The position numbers were made by a program, and so were the translations under genes. The notes under the pieces are model-generated. The model had not been told where the DNA came from, did no database searches, and worked only from the letters and a program-made list of their open reading frames with translations. 46,101 bases of DNA. It comes from Rhodovibrio sodomensis. GTDB taxonomy: Bacteria; Pseudomonadota; Alphaproteobacteria; Kiloniellales; Rhodovibrionaceae. The stretch is taken from assembly GCF_016583645.1 (NCBI RefSeq), contig NZ_NRRL01000031.1, forward strand, positions 1-46,101, written 5' to 3'. The stretch's first letter is position 1, and each line of letters begins with the position of its first letter. Below are positions 35,711-45,424 of the stretch, piece after piece.

Positions 35711-37393
35711 ATGGCCTACCAGTATAGCTACGTGATGAAGGGCCTGACCAAGACCTGGCCGGGCGGCCGGGAGGTCCTGAAGGACGTCTGGCTGTCGTTC
35801 CTGCCCGGGGCCAAGATCGGCGTGCTCGGCCTGAACGGCGCGGGCAAGTCGACGCTGCTCAAGATCATGGCCGGCCTGGACACCGAGTACAACGGCGAGG
35901 CCTGGGCCGCCGACGGCGTCAAGGTCGGCTACTTGCCGCAGGAGCCGCAACTCGACCCGAACACCGACGTCGCCGGCAACGTCATGCAGGGGCTGGGCGA
36001 GATCAATCAGCTGGTCGACCGGTTCGAGCAGATCTCCGCACGCTTCGCCGAGGACCTCGATGCCGACGAGATGAACAAGCTGATCGAGGAGCAGGCGGAG
36101 CTGCAGGAGAAGATCGACGCGGCGGACGCCTGGGACCTCGACCGCACGATCGAGATCGCCATGGACGCCCTGCGCTGCCCGCCGGGCGACGCCGACGTCA
36201 GCCGGCTGTCGGGCGGCGAGCGCCGGCGCGTGGCGCTGTGCCGGCTGCTGCTGCAGAAGCCTGACCTGCTGCTGCTGGACGAGCCGACCAACCACCTGGA
36301 CGCGGAGAGCGTGGCCTGGCTGGAGCGCCATCTGGAGGAGTATCCGGGCACGGTCGTCTGCGTCACCCACGACCGCTACTTCCTGGACAACGTGGCGGGC
36401 TGGATCCTGGAGCTCGACCGCGGCTACGCGATCCCGCACAAGGGCAACTACTCGAACTGGCTGGAGCAGAAGCAGAAGCGCCTGCAGCAGGAGGAGAAGG
36501 AGGAGAGCGCCCGCCAGCGCGCCCTCAAGCAGGAGCTGGAGTGGGCCAAATCCTCGCCCAAGGGGCGGCAGTCCAAGGCCAAGGCGCGCGTGCAGAAGTA
36601 CGAGGAGCTGCTGCAGGAGCAGAACCAGCCCAAGCAGCAGGCCGAGTCCGGCCGGATCGTCTTCCCGACCCCGCCGCGCCTGGGCGACCTCGTGGTCGAG
36701 GCCGATCGGGTGCGCAAGGGCTACGGCAACACTGTCCTGATCGACGAGCTGTCGTTCAAGATGCCGCCCGGCGCGATCGTCGGCATCATCGGGCCGAACG
36801 GCGCGGGCAAGACCACCCTGTTCCGGATGATCACCGGGCAGGAGGCGCCGGACCAGGGCAGCATCCGGATCGGCGACACGGTGCAGCTCGGCTACGTCGA
36901 CCAGTCGCGCGACAGCCTGAACGCCAAGCGCACCGTCTGGGAGGAGATCTCCGACGGCAACGAGATCATCGATCTGGGCAAGAAGCAGGTGAACTCGCGC
37001 GCCTGGGTCGGCGCGTTCAACTTCAAGGGCCGCGACCAGCAGAAGGAGGTCGGCACGCTGTCGGGCGGCGAGCGCAACCGCGTCCACCTCGCCAAGATGG
37101 TCAAGAACGGCGGCAACCTGCTGCTGCTCGACGAGCCGACCAACGATCTCGACGTGGAGACGCTGCGCTCGCTCGAGGAGGCGCTCTTGGAGTTCCCGGG
37201 CTGTGCCATGGTGATCAGCCACGACCGCTGGTTCCTGGACAAGATCTCGACCCACATCCTGGCGTTCGAGGGCAACAGCCACGTCGAGTGGTTCGAGGGC
37301 AACTTCCAGCAGTACGAGGACGACCGCATCAAGCGCCTCGGCGAGGAGGCGGTGCAGCCGCACCGGATCAAGTACAAGCGCCTGGAGCGCTGA
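35711..37393 (+). CDS. ettA: energy-dependent translational throttle protein EttA (ABC-F)
   Basis: This 560-residue ABC-F ATPase binds the ribosomal E site and tunes the first elongation step according to ATP/ADP. Both nucleotide-binding domains are complete. NBD1 has [24 protein letters not shown] and [18 protein letters not shown]2 has [23 protein letters not shown] and [15 protein letters not shown]. The arm and linker rich in Glu/Lys ([15 protein letters not shown]) and the start [15 protein letters not shown] are typical of EttA rather than Uup. The ATG at 35711 has AGGAAGG upstream. A clean terminator follows at 37445. Confidence 0.97.
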   Translation: MAYQYSYVMKGLTKTWPGGREVLKDVWLSFLPGAKIGVLGLNGAGKSTLLKIMAGLDTEYNGEAWAADGVKVGYLPQEPQLDPNTDVAGNVMQGLGEINQLVDRFEQISARFAEDLDADEMNKLIEEQAELQEKIDAADAWDLDRTIEIAMDALRCPPGDADVSRLSGGERRRVALCRLLLQKPDLLLLDEPTNHLDAESVAWLERHLEEYPGTVVCVTHDRYFLDNVAGWILELDRGYAIPHKGNYSNWLEQKQKRLQQEEKEESARQRALKQELEWAKSSPKGRQSKAKARVQKYEELLQEQNQPKQQAESGRIVFPTPPRLGDLVVEADRVRKGYGNTVLIDELSFKMPPGAIVGIIGPNGAGKTTLFRMITGQEAPDQGSIRIGDTVQLGYVDQSRDSLNAKRTVWEEISDGNEIIDLGKKQVNSRAWVGAFNFKGRDQQKEVGTLSGGERNRVHLAKMVKNGGNLLLLDEPTNDLDVETLRSLEEALLEFPGCAMVISHDRWFLDKISTHILAFEGNSHVEWFEGNFQQYEDDRIKRLGEEAVQPHRIKYKRLER

Positions 37394-37444
37394 AGCGGCC
37401 GGGACGCCCGCGTACCGTCCGCGTCGCCACGAAAGTGTGGATCG

Positions 37445-37479
37445 CACCGCCCGCGTCGGCCTGGCGCGGGCGGTGTTTT
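37445..37479 (+). terminator. intrinsic terminator of ettA
   Basis: CACCGCCCGCG (37445-37455) pairs perfectly with CGCGGGCGGTG (37465-37475) around a nine-base loop and is followed by TTTT. It lies about 50 bases past the ettA stop. Confidence 0.9.
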
Positions 37480-37542
37480 CATGTCGGGCGCCGACGTGCT
37501 GGAATACCCCTGGGCGGCGCGATCAACCGCACGGGAGGCGAG

Positions 37543-37947
37543 ATGTTCGACAAGATCCTGGTACCGATCGATACCACGCACGAATCTTCCTACAAGAAGG
37601 CGCTGCCGCTGGCGGCGGAAGAGGCGCGCCACCACGGCGCCAGCCTGAGCGTGGTCACCGTGATCCCGGACGTCGAGCCGGTGGACGCCGGGCGGGCCGA
37701 GCCGGCGGAAGAACAGCGCCGCCTGGACGCGATTCTGAAGGAGCACGGCCCCAGCGACATGCAGGTTGAGGCGCTGGTCGAGCGCGGCGACAGCGTGCAC
37801 AAGACGATCCGGCGGAAGGCCGAGCAGCTCGGCTGCGATTTGATCGTGATGAACTCGCACCACCCGGAACTGAAGGACTACGTCCTGGGGTCGAACGCGT
37901 CCCAGATCGTCCACCACGCCAAATGCTCGGTGTTCGTGGTGCGCTGA
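37543..37947 (+). CDS. universal stress protein (UspA family)
   Basis: This 134-residue single-domain Usp has the opening FDKILVPIDTTHESSYKKAL. The C-terminal ATP-binding region has DLIVMNSHHPELKDYVLGSN and ASQIVHHAKCSVFVVR; the GS-N-S-type phosphate loop is present as LGSNAS. It acts in the cytoplasm in stress survival, generally as a dimer. GGGAGG precedes the start. It is transcribed separately from ettA, as the terminator lies between. Confidence 0.94.
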   Translation: MFDKILVPIDTTHESSYKKALPLAAEEARHHGASLSVVTVIPDVEPVDAGRAEPAEEQRRLDAILKEHGPSDMQVEALVERGDSVHKTIRRKAEQLGCDLIVMNSHHPELKDYVLGSNASQIVHHAKCSVFVVR

Positions 37948-37980
37948 CGGGTAGGGTGCTCGCTCGGCGCCCAATAAAGT

Positions 37981-38086
37981 CCCCTCTCCTCCACTGGGAG
38001 GAGAGGGCTAGGGAGAGGAGGGTGCTCGCGGCGTCGATATCCGAGGCAACCTCCTCCCCTAGCCCCTCCTCCCAGTGGAGGAGGGG
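37981..38086. repeat. family A intergenic palindrome (copy A3, best preserved)
   Basis: In this 106-bp copy the left end CCCCTCTCCTCCACTGGGAG and the right end CTCCCAGTGGAGGAGGGG are complementary almost throughout, with further pairing of GGGCTAGGGAGAGGAGG to CCTCCTCCCCTAGCCC. It lies between convergent genes (usp and mlaC). Confidence 0.87.
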
Positions 38087-38125
38087 AATGAATTTGGTGG
38101 GAGATTCGGAAAACTGGCCGCCGCC

Positions 38126-38833
38126 CTACCGGTCGCCCGATGGCGACAGGTCGCCGTTGCCGTCGGGGGCGTAGGCCCCCTGGGCGAGGTTGTCCTCCAG
38201 CATCGCGATCAGGTTGCCGATGTTGCCGCCGGCGCGCTGGATCGCAGAGTTGTACTCGCTGCGCAGGGTGATCGCCATCGACACGCCCTCGGCCTTGATG
38301 TCGACGATCTCGTAGCCGCCGTCCGTCGGGCGGACGCGCCAGATGACTTCGACCTTCGGGCCGTCGCCGCCGGTCTGGCCCGGCCGCGCGACCAGGGTGC
38401 GCACGGCGTACAGGCTCGGCTGGGCCGGATCGGGGCGGGCGCCGGTGACCCTGAAGTCCTCCTGCCCGTAGTCCTTGAACAGCGGCAGGAAGCGCTGCGC
38501 CAGCACGCGCTTGAAGACGTCCTGGAACCGGTCCCGCTGCTGCGCGCTTGCGACCCGCCAGTAGCGGGCGAGCACGAAGCGGCTGATCGCCTCCAACGCG
38601 AAACCGCGTTCCAGCAGGTCCATGAACTGTTCACGACGGGTTGCTTCGGGGACGTCCGCGCGGCTCAGCTCGTCGACCGCGTCTTGGCCCAGCGATTCGA
38701 TGAACTCGGCCGCGCCGTCCGGGCTGCCCTCGGCGGCCGCGGCGGCGCCGGGGCCGACCGGGGCAACCCCCAACAGCAGCGAGAACGCCGCGACGGCCAA
38801 GCGCCGCGTCCAAGCCGTGGTCTCCAGCCTCAT
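38126..38833 (-). CDS. mlaC: phospholipid-binding protein MlaC
   Basis: This 235-residue periplasmic shuttle carries phospholipids between the outer-membrane MlaA complex and the inner-membrane MlaFEDB transporter. It has a signal peptide (residues 1-34, ending AAAA). Typical MlaC (Tol-Tol-Ttg2D family) segments are FALEAISRFVLARYWRVAS, RFQDVFKRVLAQRF and YEIVDIKAEGVSMAITLRSE. I placed the start at 38833, directly before the signal peptide; 46 more upstream codons are open but overlap mlaA. Only mlaA and mlaC are present here; the MlaFED part must lie elsewhere. Confidence 0.93.
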   Translation of the reverse strand: MRLETTAWTRRLAVAAFSLLLGVAPVGPGAAAAAEGSPDGAAEFIESLGQDAVDELSRADVPEATRREQFMDLLERGFALEAISRFVLARYWRVASAQQRDRFQDVFKRVLAQRFLPLFKDYGQEDFRVTGARPDPAQPSLYAVRTLVARPGQTGGDGPKVEVIWRVRPTDGGYEIVDIKAEGVSMAITLRSEYNSAIQRAGGNIGNLIAMLEDNLAQGAYAPDGNGDLSPSGDR

Positions 38834-38894
38834 GCCGGGTGCATCCGTGTTTTCTGTTGCTTGCGCGTCGCCGCTTGGCGGACCGGCAGCCGCG

Positions 38895-39647
38895 CTACTC
38901 GCGCCGCGGCCCGTCGGTGTTCTGGATCGCGGCCTCGCGGCGCTGATAGTACAGGCTGCGCGCCCGGGCATAGAAGTCGACCGAGTCCGACTTGATGTCG
39001 CGGATCAGCTCCAGGTTGCGGGCCCGTCGGTCGACGCCACCCGCGGCGCTGGCCGCGATCGACAACGTCCGGGCGCCTTCGACGTAGGTCAGCGGGTCGA
39101 GCAGCCAGTCCACGCCGCGCCCGGCGGCATCGCGCGCGCTCGACGGGCCGAACACCGGCAGCACCAGATAGAACCCGTCGTCGACGCCATAAACCGCCAG
39201 CGTCTGACCGAAGTCCTCGTCGTGGTAGGGATGGCGCTCGTCGACGATGTCGAAGAAGCCGAGCGAGGTGATCGTGTTGACGAAGAAGCGCGCGGCGGTG
39301 TCGTTGGCGCGCTCCCATTCGCCCTGGAACACGTCGTTGGCGAGGATCACCGGGCTGGACAGGTTGCGCACGAAGTTGCGCACAGAGTTCTTGACCCCGG
39401 TCGGCACCCAGAAATCGTAGGTCACGGCGACCGGCTTGAGGATCAAGGTGTCGAACGCGTCGTTGATGGCGAACACGAAGCGGTTCGGCACCTCCAGCGG
39501 GTCGTTCGGCTCCTCGTAGCCAAGCAGGTTGTCGTCGCCTTGGCCGGGCGCGCCATCCCCGGTCGCCGCACAGCCCGCGAGCAGCAGGACGACGGCGCAC
39601 GCGCCCGCAATCTGCCGGCCGGGAAGACCGCTGAACCACCTCGCCAT
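38895..39647 (-). CDS. mlaA: outer-membrane lipoprotein MlaA (VacJ)
   Basis: This 250-residue lipoprotein has the lipobox LLAGC in the first 25 residues. MlaA sits in the outer membrane and removes misplaced phospholipids from the outer leaflet. The family signature runs from EPNDPLEVPNRFVFAINDAF through VRNFVRNLSSPVILANDVFQ to DYLLLD-type WLLDPLTYVEGART. The ATG at 39647 is backed by AAGGAAG. mlaC follows 61 bases downstream on the same strand. Its promoter side holds the perfect palindrome TTGCAAATTTGCAA at 39817-39830. Confidence 0.95.
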   Translation of the reverse strand: MARWFSGLPGRQIAGACAVVLLLAGCAATGDGAPGQGDDNLLGYEEPNDPLEVPNRFVFAINDAFDTLILKPVAVTYDFWVPTGVKNSVRNFVRNLSSPVILANDVFQGEWERANDTAARFFVNTITSLGFFDIVDERHPYHDEDFGQTLAVYGVDDGFYLVLPVFGPSSARDAAGRGVDWLLDPLTYVEGARTLSIAASAAGGVDRRARNLELIRDIKSDSVDFYARARSLYYQRREAAIQNTDGPRRE

Positions 39648-39816
39648 GAACACTTCCTTCACGTCCCCTGAGTCCCTGCCGCGGGCGGGTCGCGGGCCGA
39701 GAATCCGGGATCGCCGGGAGCCCGCGAGATCGCCCTGCAAAGTCGCTCGGATAGCACACGGCTCAACTGTTGAGAAGCGTGCACGGCGGCCTGGACGCAT
39801 CCTAGGAATCACACTG

Positions 39817-39830
39817 TTGCAAATTTGCAA
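39817..39830. promoter_or_regulatory. 14-bp perfect palindrome upstream of mlaA
   Basis: TTGCAAATTTGCAA lies 170 bases upstream of the mlaA start and 37 bases past the stop of the upstream transporter gene. It resembles the TTGCAA half-sites of the exbB-type motif, so a Fur/Mur-like regulator is possible. No promoter elements are obvious nearby. Confidence 0.35.
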
Positions 39831-39866
39831 AGATCGCCGCGGAACGCCGATGTTCGGCGCTGTCGG

Positions 39867-40829
39867 CTACGCCCGCTCCACCGTCGGAGCGGCCAGCAAA
39901 CGCCGGTAGATCGGCAGCATCAGCGCGGGCAGCATGAAGATCGGCAGCTGCGCCACGGCGAAATACAGCAGCACGTCGAAGTCGGTGCCGGGCGGCAGAG
40001 CGGCCAGCAGCAGGCCCATGTTGCAGTTGCCGCTCATCAGGCCGACCGTCAGCGCGCCGCGCCGGCCGAGCCACGCGAACGCCAGCCCGCCCAGCAGCTG
40101 CAGCAGCGGGTTGGCAACGAAGGCGGCGAGCGTCCAACCGGCGACCATGGCCGGCTCGGCCAGCAGGCGTGCGGTGACGCCGTCCATGATCGCCACGCCG
40201 AAGTACAGCATGACCAGCACGGTGAAGCCTTCGATCTCGGGCTTGTAGCGGTCCAGGCGCGCCGGGCCCGCGCCCTTCCGGATCGCCAGCGACAAGAGGA
40301 ACGCGGGGCCGACGATTGCCGCCAGCCGGGCCATCAACGCGCCCACCGAGATCTCCAGGTCGAGCCCGAGCAGCATGAGCGCCATCGGCGGAACGGTGAG
40401 CGGTGTCAACAGCGTCGCGATCAGCCCGCCGACGATCGCCAGCGCCCCGTCCAGGCCCAGCAGCACGGCGATCGCCGAGGCGCTCAGGATCGGCGGCGCG
40501 GCGGCCATGAGCACGAGCGAGACGGCGAGAGACTCCGGCAGGCCCACCGGCAGCAGGGTCAGCCAGATCACCACCGGCGCGCCGGCGAGCAGCCAGACCA
40601 CCAGCGCGGTCGCCAGCACCGGCCGGCGCAGATAGGCGCCCATCGCGCCCCAGTCGACGCGCAGCAGCATCGCCGTCAGCAGCACGATCACGCCGACCAG
40701 CAGGTACGGCCGCGCCGCCGCGGCCAGCGGCGGCAGCGCCAGACCGATAAAGACGCCCGCGAACAGCACCCGCGTGGCGTGCCGGCTGAGCAGGGCGAGC
40801 AGGCGGCGGGGCTGCAAGGCGGCGGGCAT
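39867..40829 (-). CDS. bile acid:sodium symporter (BASS)-like membrane transporter
   Basis: This 320-residue, very hydrophobic protein has eight to ten helices. Features of the BASS fold are LMAAAPPILSASAIAVLLGL in the first half and GLMSGNCNMGLLLAALPPG in the second, the two crossing regions that bind Na+ and substrate. Substrates of bacterial members range from bile acids to pyruvate or other organic acids; none can be named here. I chose the ATG at 40829; 17 more residues to 40880 are open. It is divergent from bchX, and the PpsR/CrtJ sites lie 160-200 bases upstream, so light or oxygen control of this gene is also possible. Confidence 0.8.
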   Translation of the reverse strand: MPAALQPRRLLALLSRHATRVLFAGVFIGLALPPLAAAARPYLLVGVIVLLTAMLLRVDWGAMGAYLRRPVLATALVVWLLAGAPVVIWLTLLPVGLPESLAVSLVLMAAAPPILSASAIAVLLGLDGALAIVGGLIATLLTPLTVPPMALMLLGLDLEISVGALMARLAAIVGPAFLLSLAIRKGAGPARLDRYKPEIEGFTVLVMLYFGVAIMDGVTARLLAEPAMVAGWTLAAFVANPLLQLLGGLAFAWLGRRGALTVGLMSGNCNMGLLLAALPPGTDFDVLLYFAVAQLPIFMLPALMLPIYRRLLAAPTVERA

Positions 40830-40986
40830 CGGGCGGATCGAATGACAACGGGCGCATGAACGGTGCGTACACCGAACCACGGTTGAGGCCCCGGGTCGAC
40901 CGATAACGCTGTGGGCACCGCATTGGGGCGGGTCGCTGGCGCCGCCGCGCGGGTGTCAGGCGAAGCTGTCGCGGGCCTGCGGGGCT

Positions 40987-41030
40987 TGTAGTCTGAAATT
41001 GACATGCGTGAGTGTCGCGTTAGCCTGACA
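40987..41030 (+). promoter_or_regulatory. two PpsR/CrtJ palindromes and promoter of bchXYZ-pufQ
   Basis: Two copies of the consensus TGT-N12-ACA lie at 40987-41004 and 41013-41030, exactly eight bases apart. The end of the first forms a perfect -35 TTGACA (40999-41004), and TAGCCT (41021-41026), 16 bases on, can serve as the -10 inside the second. Paired sites eight bases apart over the -35 and -10 are the known layout of the CrtJ-repressed bchC promoter of Rhodobacter. Aerobic repression of the operon by a PpsR/CrtJ homologue is therefore likely. A leader of about 140 bases follows. Confidence 0.88.
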
Positions 41031-41173
41031 CTTAATAACCGACCCACACGGTTGGTCAAAGACACCCCCGGGGACCGGCGGCCGCACCGCGGTCTCGCCC
41101 GCATCCGGGGCGGCCGGGCCGGAGCCGCCGGTCGCCGGCCGAGCGCAGCAGCAAAGCAGGATGAGGTGGCTCC

Positions 41174-42130
41174 ATGACGGAATCGGCGACCGCCGACACC
41201 GGCCAGAGCGAAGCTGAGGGCGAAAACGAAACCCAGGTCATCGCCATCTACGGCAAGGGCGGGATCGGCAAGAGTTTCACGCTGTCCAACCTGTCCTACA
41301 TGATGGCCCAGCAGGGCAAGAAGGTCCTGCTGATCGGCTGCGACCCGAAGAGCGACACCACCTCGATGCTGTTCGGCGGCCGCAGCACGCCCACCATCAT
41401 CGATACCTCGGGCAAGAAGAAGGCGTCCGGCGAGGAAGTCCGGATCGAGGACGTCTGCTTCAAGCGCGACGGCGTCTACGCCATGGAGTTGGGCGGCCCC
41501 GAGGTCGGCCGCGGCTGCGGCGGCCGGGGCATCATCCATGGCTTCGAGCTGCTGGAGAAGCTGGGCTTCCACGACTGGGGCTTCGACTACGTCCTGCTCG
41601 ACTTCCTGGGCGACGTGGTGTGCGGCGGGTTCGGTCTGCCGATCGCCCGCGACATGTGCCAGAAGACGATCGTGGTCGCGGCCAACGACCTGCAGTCCGT
41701 CTACGTCGCCAATAACGTCTGCTCGGCCGTCGACTACTTCCGCCGGATGGGCGGCAACGTCGGCGTCGCCGGCCTGGTCGTGAACAAGGACGACGGCACC
41801 GGCGAGGCCGAGCAGTTCGCCGAGCAGGTCGGCATCCCGACCCTGGCGAAGATTCCGGCCGATGACGACATCCGCCGCAAGTCGGCGAACTACGAGATGA
41901 TCGGCTATCCGGGCAGCCAGTGGGCGCCGCTGTTCGAGGAACTGGGCGTCAAGGCCGCCGAGGCGCCGCCGGTGATGCCCGCGCCGCTCGAGCACGAGGG
42001 CCTGCTCGACCTGTTCAAGGGCGAGGATGTCGGCCGCGACGTCGAGCTGGTGCCCGCGACCCAGGAAGACATGTGCGGCGGCAAGCCGCCCGAAAAGGAA
42101 TCGCTGGAGGTCGTGTACGACGAAGCGTGA
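41174..42130 (+). CDS. bchX: chlorophyllide a reductase iron protein subunit BchX
   Basis: This 318-residue, nitrogenase NifH-like subunit passes electrons in an ATP-dependent way to BchY/BchZ, which reduce the C7-C8 double bond of ring B of chlorophyllide a on the way to bacteriochlorophyll. The P-loop GKGGIGKS (27-34), the two cysteines that bridge the shared 4Fe-4S cluster between monomers (C115 in GRGCGGRG, C150 in DVVCGGFG) and DPKSDTT are all intact. AGGATGAGG precedes the ATG. It is the first gene after the PpsR/CrtJ promoter. bchY is separated from it by a family A repeat. Confidence 0.98.
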   Translation: MTESATADTGQSEAEGENETQVIAIYGKGGIGKSFTLSNLSYMMAQQGKKVLLIGCDPKSDTTSMLFGGRSTPTIIDTSGKKKASGEEVRIEDVCFKRDGVYAMELGGPEVGRGCGGRGIIHGFELLEKLGFHDWGFDYVLLDFLGDVVCGGFGLPIARDMCQKTIVVAANDLQSVYVANNVCSAVDYFRRMGGNVGVAGLVVNKDDGTGEAEQFAEQVGIPTLAKIPADDDIRRKSANYEMIGYPGSQWAPLFEELGVKAAEAPPVMPAPLEHEGLLDLFKGEDVGRDVELVPATQEDMCGGKPPEKESLEVVYDEA

Positions 42131-42147
42131 GCGCGCCATAGCTGCTT

Positions 42148-42252
42148 CCCCTCCTCCACGTGGGAGGAGCGGTAAGGGGAGGAGGGAGCCGCCGGCATTG
42201 ACCGTGCAAACCTCCTCTCCCGAGCCCTCTCCTCCCGCTGGAGGAGAGGGGA
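42148..42252. repeat. family A intergenic palindrome inside the bch operon (copy A4)
   Basis: This 105-bp copy starts CCCCTCCTCCACGTGGGAGG and ends CTGGAGGAGAGGGG, with internal GGGGAGGAGGG pairing to CCTCCTCTCCC. It lies between bchX and bchY in an operon whose other genes are only 4-20 bases apart. A stable hairpin here could set different message levels for bchX and bchYZ. The remaining 110 bases before bchY hold nothing else I recognise. Confidence 0.82.
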
Positions 42253-42366
42253 TAAAGGAGATCCTGCACACAAAGGCAGGGCACGCGCGACAGCCCGCAT
42301 CACGCCAACAACGACAACAGCGCGCTTGAGGCAGGCGACGCGAACCCGCAAGAGCGGAGGCCCGTG

Positions 42367-43929
42367 ATGACCGACTATTCCGCCGACGCCGAGACCGAAC
42401 AGACGGCCCAGGCCCAGGACACCCCCACGATCGACGCCGAGGCGGCGGAAGCCGCCGCGCAGGCGGAAGGCGGCTGCCACGGCGGCAAGCAGACCCTGAT
42501 GGACGCCGCGCAGAAGGCCGGCAAGTCGGAGGTTCTGCAGAAGCTGCACGCGGACTACCCGACCGGCCCGCACGATCAGCCGCAGTCGATGTGCCCGGCC
42601 TTCGGCTCGCTGCGCGTGGGCCTCAGGATGCGCCGGACCGCGACGATCCTCTCCGGGTCGGCGTGCTGCGTCTACGGCCTGACCTTCACCTCGCACTTCT
42701 ACGGTGCCCGGCGCACGGTCGGCTACGTGCCGTTCAACTCGGAGACCCTGGTCACCGGCGAGCTCTACCAGGACATCAAGGACGGGGTCGAAAAGATGGC
42801 CGATCCCGACCGCTACGACGCGGTCGTGATCATCAACCTGTGCGTGCCCACGGCCTCCGGCATTCCGCTCGACCGCCTGCCGCGGGAAATCGACGGCGTC
42901 CGGGTGATCGGCATCGACGTGCCGGGCTTCGGCGTGCCCTCCCACGCGGAGGCCAAGGACATCCTGGCGGGCGCGATGCTGAAGTACGCCCGCGAGGAGG
43001 CCGAGGCCGGCCCGGTCGCCAAGCCCGACAAGGCGGTCGAGGACTGGCCCACCGTCACCATGCTGGGCGAGATGTTCCCGGCCGATCCCGTGGGCGTCCG
43101 GCAGATGCTGGAGCCGATGGGCATGAAGGTCGCGCCGAACGTGCCGACGCGCGAGTGGCGCGACCTCTACGCCGCGCTCGACAGCCGGGTCTGCGCCGCC
43201 ACCCACCCGTTCTACGTCCGCTCGGTCGAGCAGTTCCAGCGCGCCGGACGCGAGGTCGTCGGCTCCGGCCCGGTCGGTGTCGAGGGCACCGCCGACTGGC
43301 TGGAGCGCGTCGGCGTCGCCGCCGGCATCGCGCGGGCCAAGATCGACGACGCAAAGGCGAAGGCCACCGCATCGATCCAGGCGGCGCTGAACGAGAACCC
43401 GATCGACGCGCGGATGATCGTCTCCGGCTACGAGGGCTCGGAACTGCTGGTCGCGCGCCTGTTGATCGAGTCCGGCGCGGACGTGCCCTACGTCGGTACG
43501 GCCGTGCCGCGCACCGAATGGTCCAAGCCCGACCTGGAATGGCTGGAGAGCAAGGGCTGCCACGTGCAGTACCGCGCCTCCCTGGAGCAGGACGCGGCGG
43601 CGATGGACGACGTCAAGCCGGACCTCACCATCGGCACCACGCCGCTGGTGCAGAAGGCGAAGGAACGCGGTTGGCCCGGCATCTACTTCACCAACATGGT
43701 GTCCGCCCGGCCCTTGTTCGGCGCGGCCGGCGTCTCCGCGATGGCGAACATCGTCAAGACCCACACCGCCAACGACCGCTTCAAGCAGATGGTCGACTTC
43801 TTCGAGGGCGTCGGCCAGGGACACACCGCCGGCTACGGCTTCACCGAGGTGCCCTCGGCCAAGCGCAAGATGCGCAAGGCCAAGTCGGAGAAGCGCGATA
43901 CCGGCGTTCCGGACAGCGTGGGGACCTGA
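42367..43929 (+). CDS. bchY: chlorophyllide a reductase subunit BchY
   Basis: This 520-residue, NifD-like catalytic subunit forms the substrate and Fe-S cluster-binding heterotetramer with BchZ. Cysteines expected near the cluster are visible in [10 protein letters not shown] (C76), SACCVYG (C100/C101) and [10 protein letters not shown] (C159). The N-terminal 65 residues form an Ala/Glu-rich extension. Of two adjacent starts (GTG 42364, ATG 42367) I chose ATG because GGAGG ends six bases before it. bchZ begins four bases after its stop. Confidence 0.97.
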   Translation: MTDYSADAETEQTAQAQDTPTIDAEAAEAAAQAEGGCHGGKQTLMDAAQKAGKSEVLQKLHADYPTGPHDQPQSMCPAFGSLRVGLRMRRTATILSGSACCVYGLTFTSHFYGARRTVGYVPFNSETLVTGELYQDIKDGVEKMADPDRYDAVVIINLCVPTASGIPLDRLPREIDGVRVIGIDVPGFGVPSHAEAKDILAGAMLKYAREEAEAGPVAKPDKAVEDWPTVTMLGEMFPADPVGVRQMLEPMGMKVAPNVPTREWRDLYAALDSRVCAATHPFYVRSVEQFQRAGREVVGSGPVGVEGTADWLERVGVAAGIARAKIDDAKAKATASIQAALNENPIDARMIVSGYEGSELLVARLLIESGADVPYVGTAVPRTEWSKPDLEWLESKGCHVQYRASLEQDAAAMDDVKPDLTIGTTPLVQKAKERGWPGIYFTNMVSARPLFGAAGVSAMANIVKTHTANDRFKQMVDFFEGVGQGHTAGYGFTEVPSAKRKMRKAKSEKRDTGVPDSVGT

Positions 43930-43933
43930 AGCC

Positions 43934-45406
43934 ATGCTCGTTTTCGACCACGACCGCGCGGGCGGCTACTGGGGCGCGATCTACACCTTCACCGCGATCA
44001 AGGGCATGCGGGTGGTGATCGACGGCCCGGTCGGCTGCGAGAACCTGCCCGTCACCTCGGTGCTGCACTACACCGACGGCCTGCCGCCGCACGAATTGCC
44101 GATCACCGTGACCGGCCTGGCGGAGGACGAGCTGTCGATGAAGGGCACGGAGGAGAACCTGAAGCGCGCCTCCTCCACCCAGGACAACGACCTGCCGGCG
44201 GTGGTGCTGACCGGCTCGATCGCCGAGATGATCGGCGGCGGCGTCACGCCGGAGGGGAGCAATCTCCGCCGCTTCCTCTGCCGGACCATGGACGAGGACC
44301 AGTGGCAGGCCGCCGACCGGGCGATCAACTGGCTGTGGACCGAGTTCGGGCCCAAGAAGGGCAAGACCGACAAGCCCAAGCGGAGAGAGGGGCAGGACAA
44401 GCCGCGGGTGAACATCATCGGGCCGATCTTCGGCACCTTCAACATGCCGAGCGATCTGGCGGAAATCCGGCGGCTGGTCGAGGGCATCGGCTGCGAGATC
44501 AACATGGTGTTCCCGCTCGGCAGCCACGTCCTGGACATCCCGCGGCTGAACAACGCCGACGTGAACATCTGCATGTATCAGGAGTTCGGCCGGAAGATGT
44601 GCGAGGCGCTCGACCGGCCGTACCTGATGGCGCCGATGGGCGTGTTCTCCACCACCAAGTTCCTGCGCAAGCTGGGCGAGCTGACCGGCGCCGACCCGGA
44701 GCCGTTCATCGAGCAGGAAAAGCACACCACCCTGAAGCCGATCTGGGATCTGTGGCGCTCGGTCACCCAGGACTTCTTCGCCACCTCGAGCTTCGGCGTG
44801 GTGGCGCACGAGACCTACGCCCGCGGCCTGCGCAAGCTGCTGGAAGACGAGATGGGCGTGCCCTGCGCCTTCCATCACGCGCGCAAGCGCGGCAAGAAGC
44901 CGGACAACGCGGCGATCCGCCGGGACGTGCAGGAGAACACCCCGCTGGTGCTGTTCGGCTCCTATAACGAGCGGATGTACAACGCCGAGATCGGCGGCCG
45001 GGCGATGTACGTCCCGGCCTCGTTCCCGGGCGCGATCGTCCGGCGCAGCACGGGCACGCCGTTCATGGGCTACGCCGGGGCGACCTACGTGGTGCAGGAG
45101 TTCTGCAACCAGCTGTTCGACGCGCTGTTCCACATCCTGCCGCTGTCCACCGACATGGATGACGCCAGCGCCACGCCGACGAAGGCGCAGGCCGACGAGG
45201 CGGCCGAGCAGACCCTGCCCTGGGCGGCGGCCGCGCAGGCCAAGCTGGACGACTACATCGAGACGCAGCCCTTCCTGGTTCAGATCTCCGCGGCCAAGCG
45301 CCTGCGCGAACAGGCCGAACGGGCCGCCCGCGAGCAGGGCCACGCCCAGGTCGAGGGCACCCACGTCGACGCGGCCCGTGGCGCGCTCAAGCGCCAGGCC
45401 GCCTAA
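43934..45406 (+). CDS. bchZ: chlorophyllide a reductase subunit BchZ
   Basis: This 490-residue NifK-like partner of BchY contributes to the cluster and chlorophyllide-binding site. The N-terminal cluster cysteine is in [11 protein letters not shown] (C35). [20 protein letters not shown] and the central region are typical. The C-terminus carries a PCP_red-type helical domain ([20 protein letters not shown]), as in other subunits of dark-operative reductases. It is co-transcribed with bchY, and pufQ follows 18 bases later. Confidence 0.97.
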   Translation: MLVFDHDRAGGYWGAIYTFTAIKGMRVVIDGPVGCENLPVTSVLHYTDGLPPHELPITVTGLAEDELSMKGTEENLKRASSTQDNDLPAVVLTGSIAEMIGGGVTPEGSNLRRFLCRTMDEDQWQAADRAINWLWTEFGPKKGKTDKPKRREGQDKPRVNIIGPIFGTFNMPSDLAEIRRLVEGIGCEINMVFPLGSHVLDIPRLNNADVNICMYQEFGRKMCEALDRPYLMAPMGVFSTTKFLRKLGELTGADPEPFIEQEKHTTLKPIWDLWRSVTQDFFATSSFGVVAHETYARGLRKLLEDEMGVPCAFHHARKRGKKPDNAAIRRDVQENTPLVLFGSYNERMYNAEIGGRAMYVPASFPGAIVRRSTGTPFMGYAGATYVVQEFCNQLFDALFHILPLSTDMDDASATPTKAQADEAAEQTLPWAAAAQAKLDDYIETQPFLVQISAAKRLREQAERAAREQGHAQVEGTHVDAARGALKRQAA

Positions 45407-45424
45407 CCTCCTGGGAGACCCGAG

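Noticed and set aside
33813..35735. 640-codon plus-strand frame opposite the aldehyde dehydrogenase
   Set aside because: The dehydrogenase on the minus strand has intact catalytic motifs; this frame does not.
41905..43935. 676-codon minus-strand frame opposite bchY
   Set aside because: bchX and bchY are unmistakable on the plus strand; the frame is a GC-rich antisense artefact.
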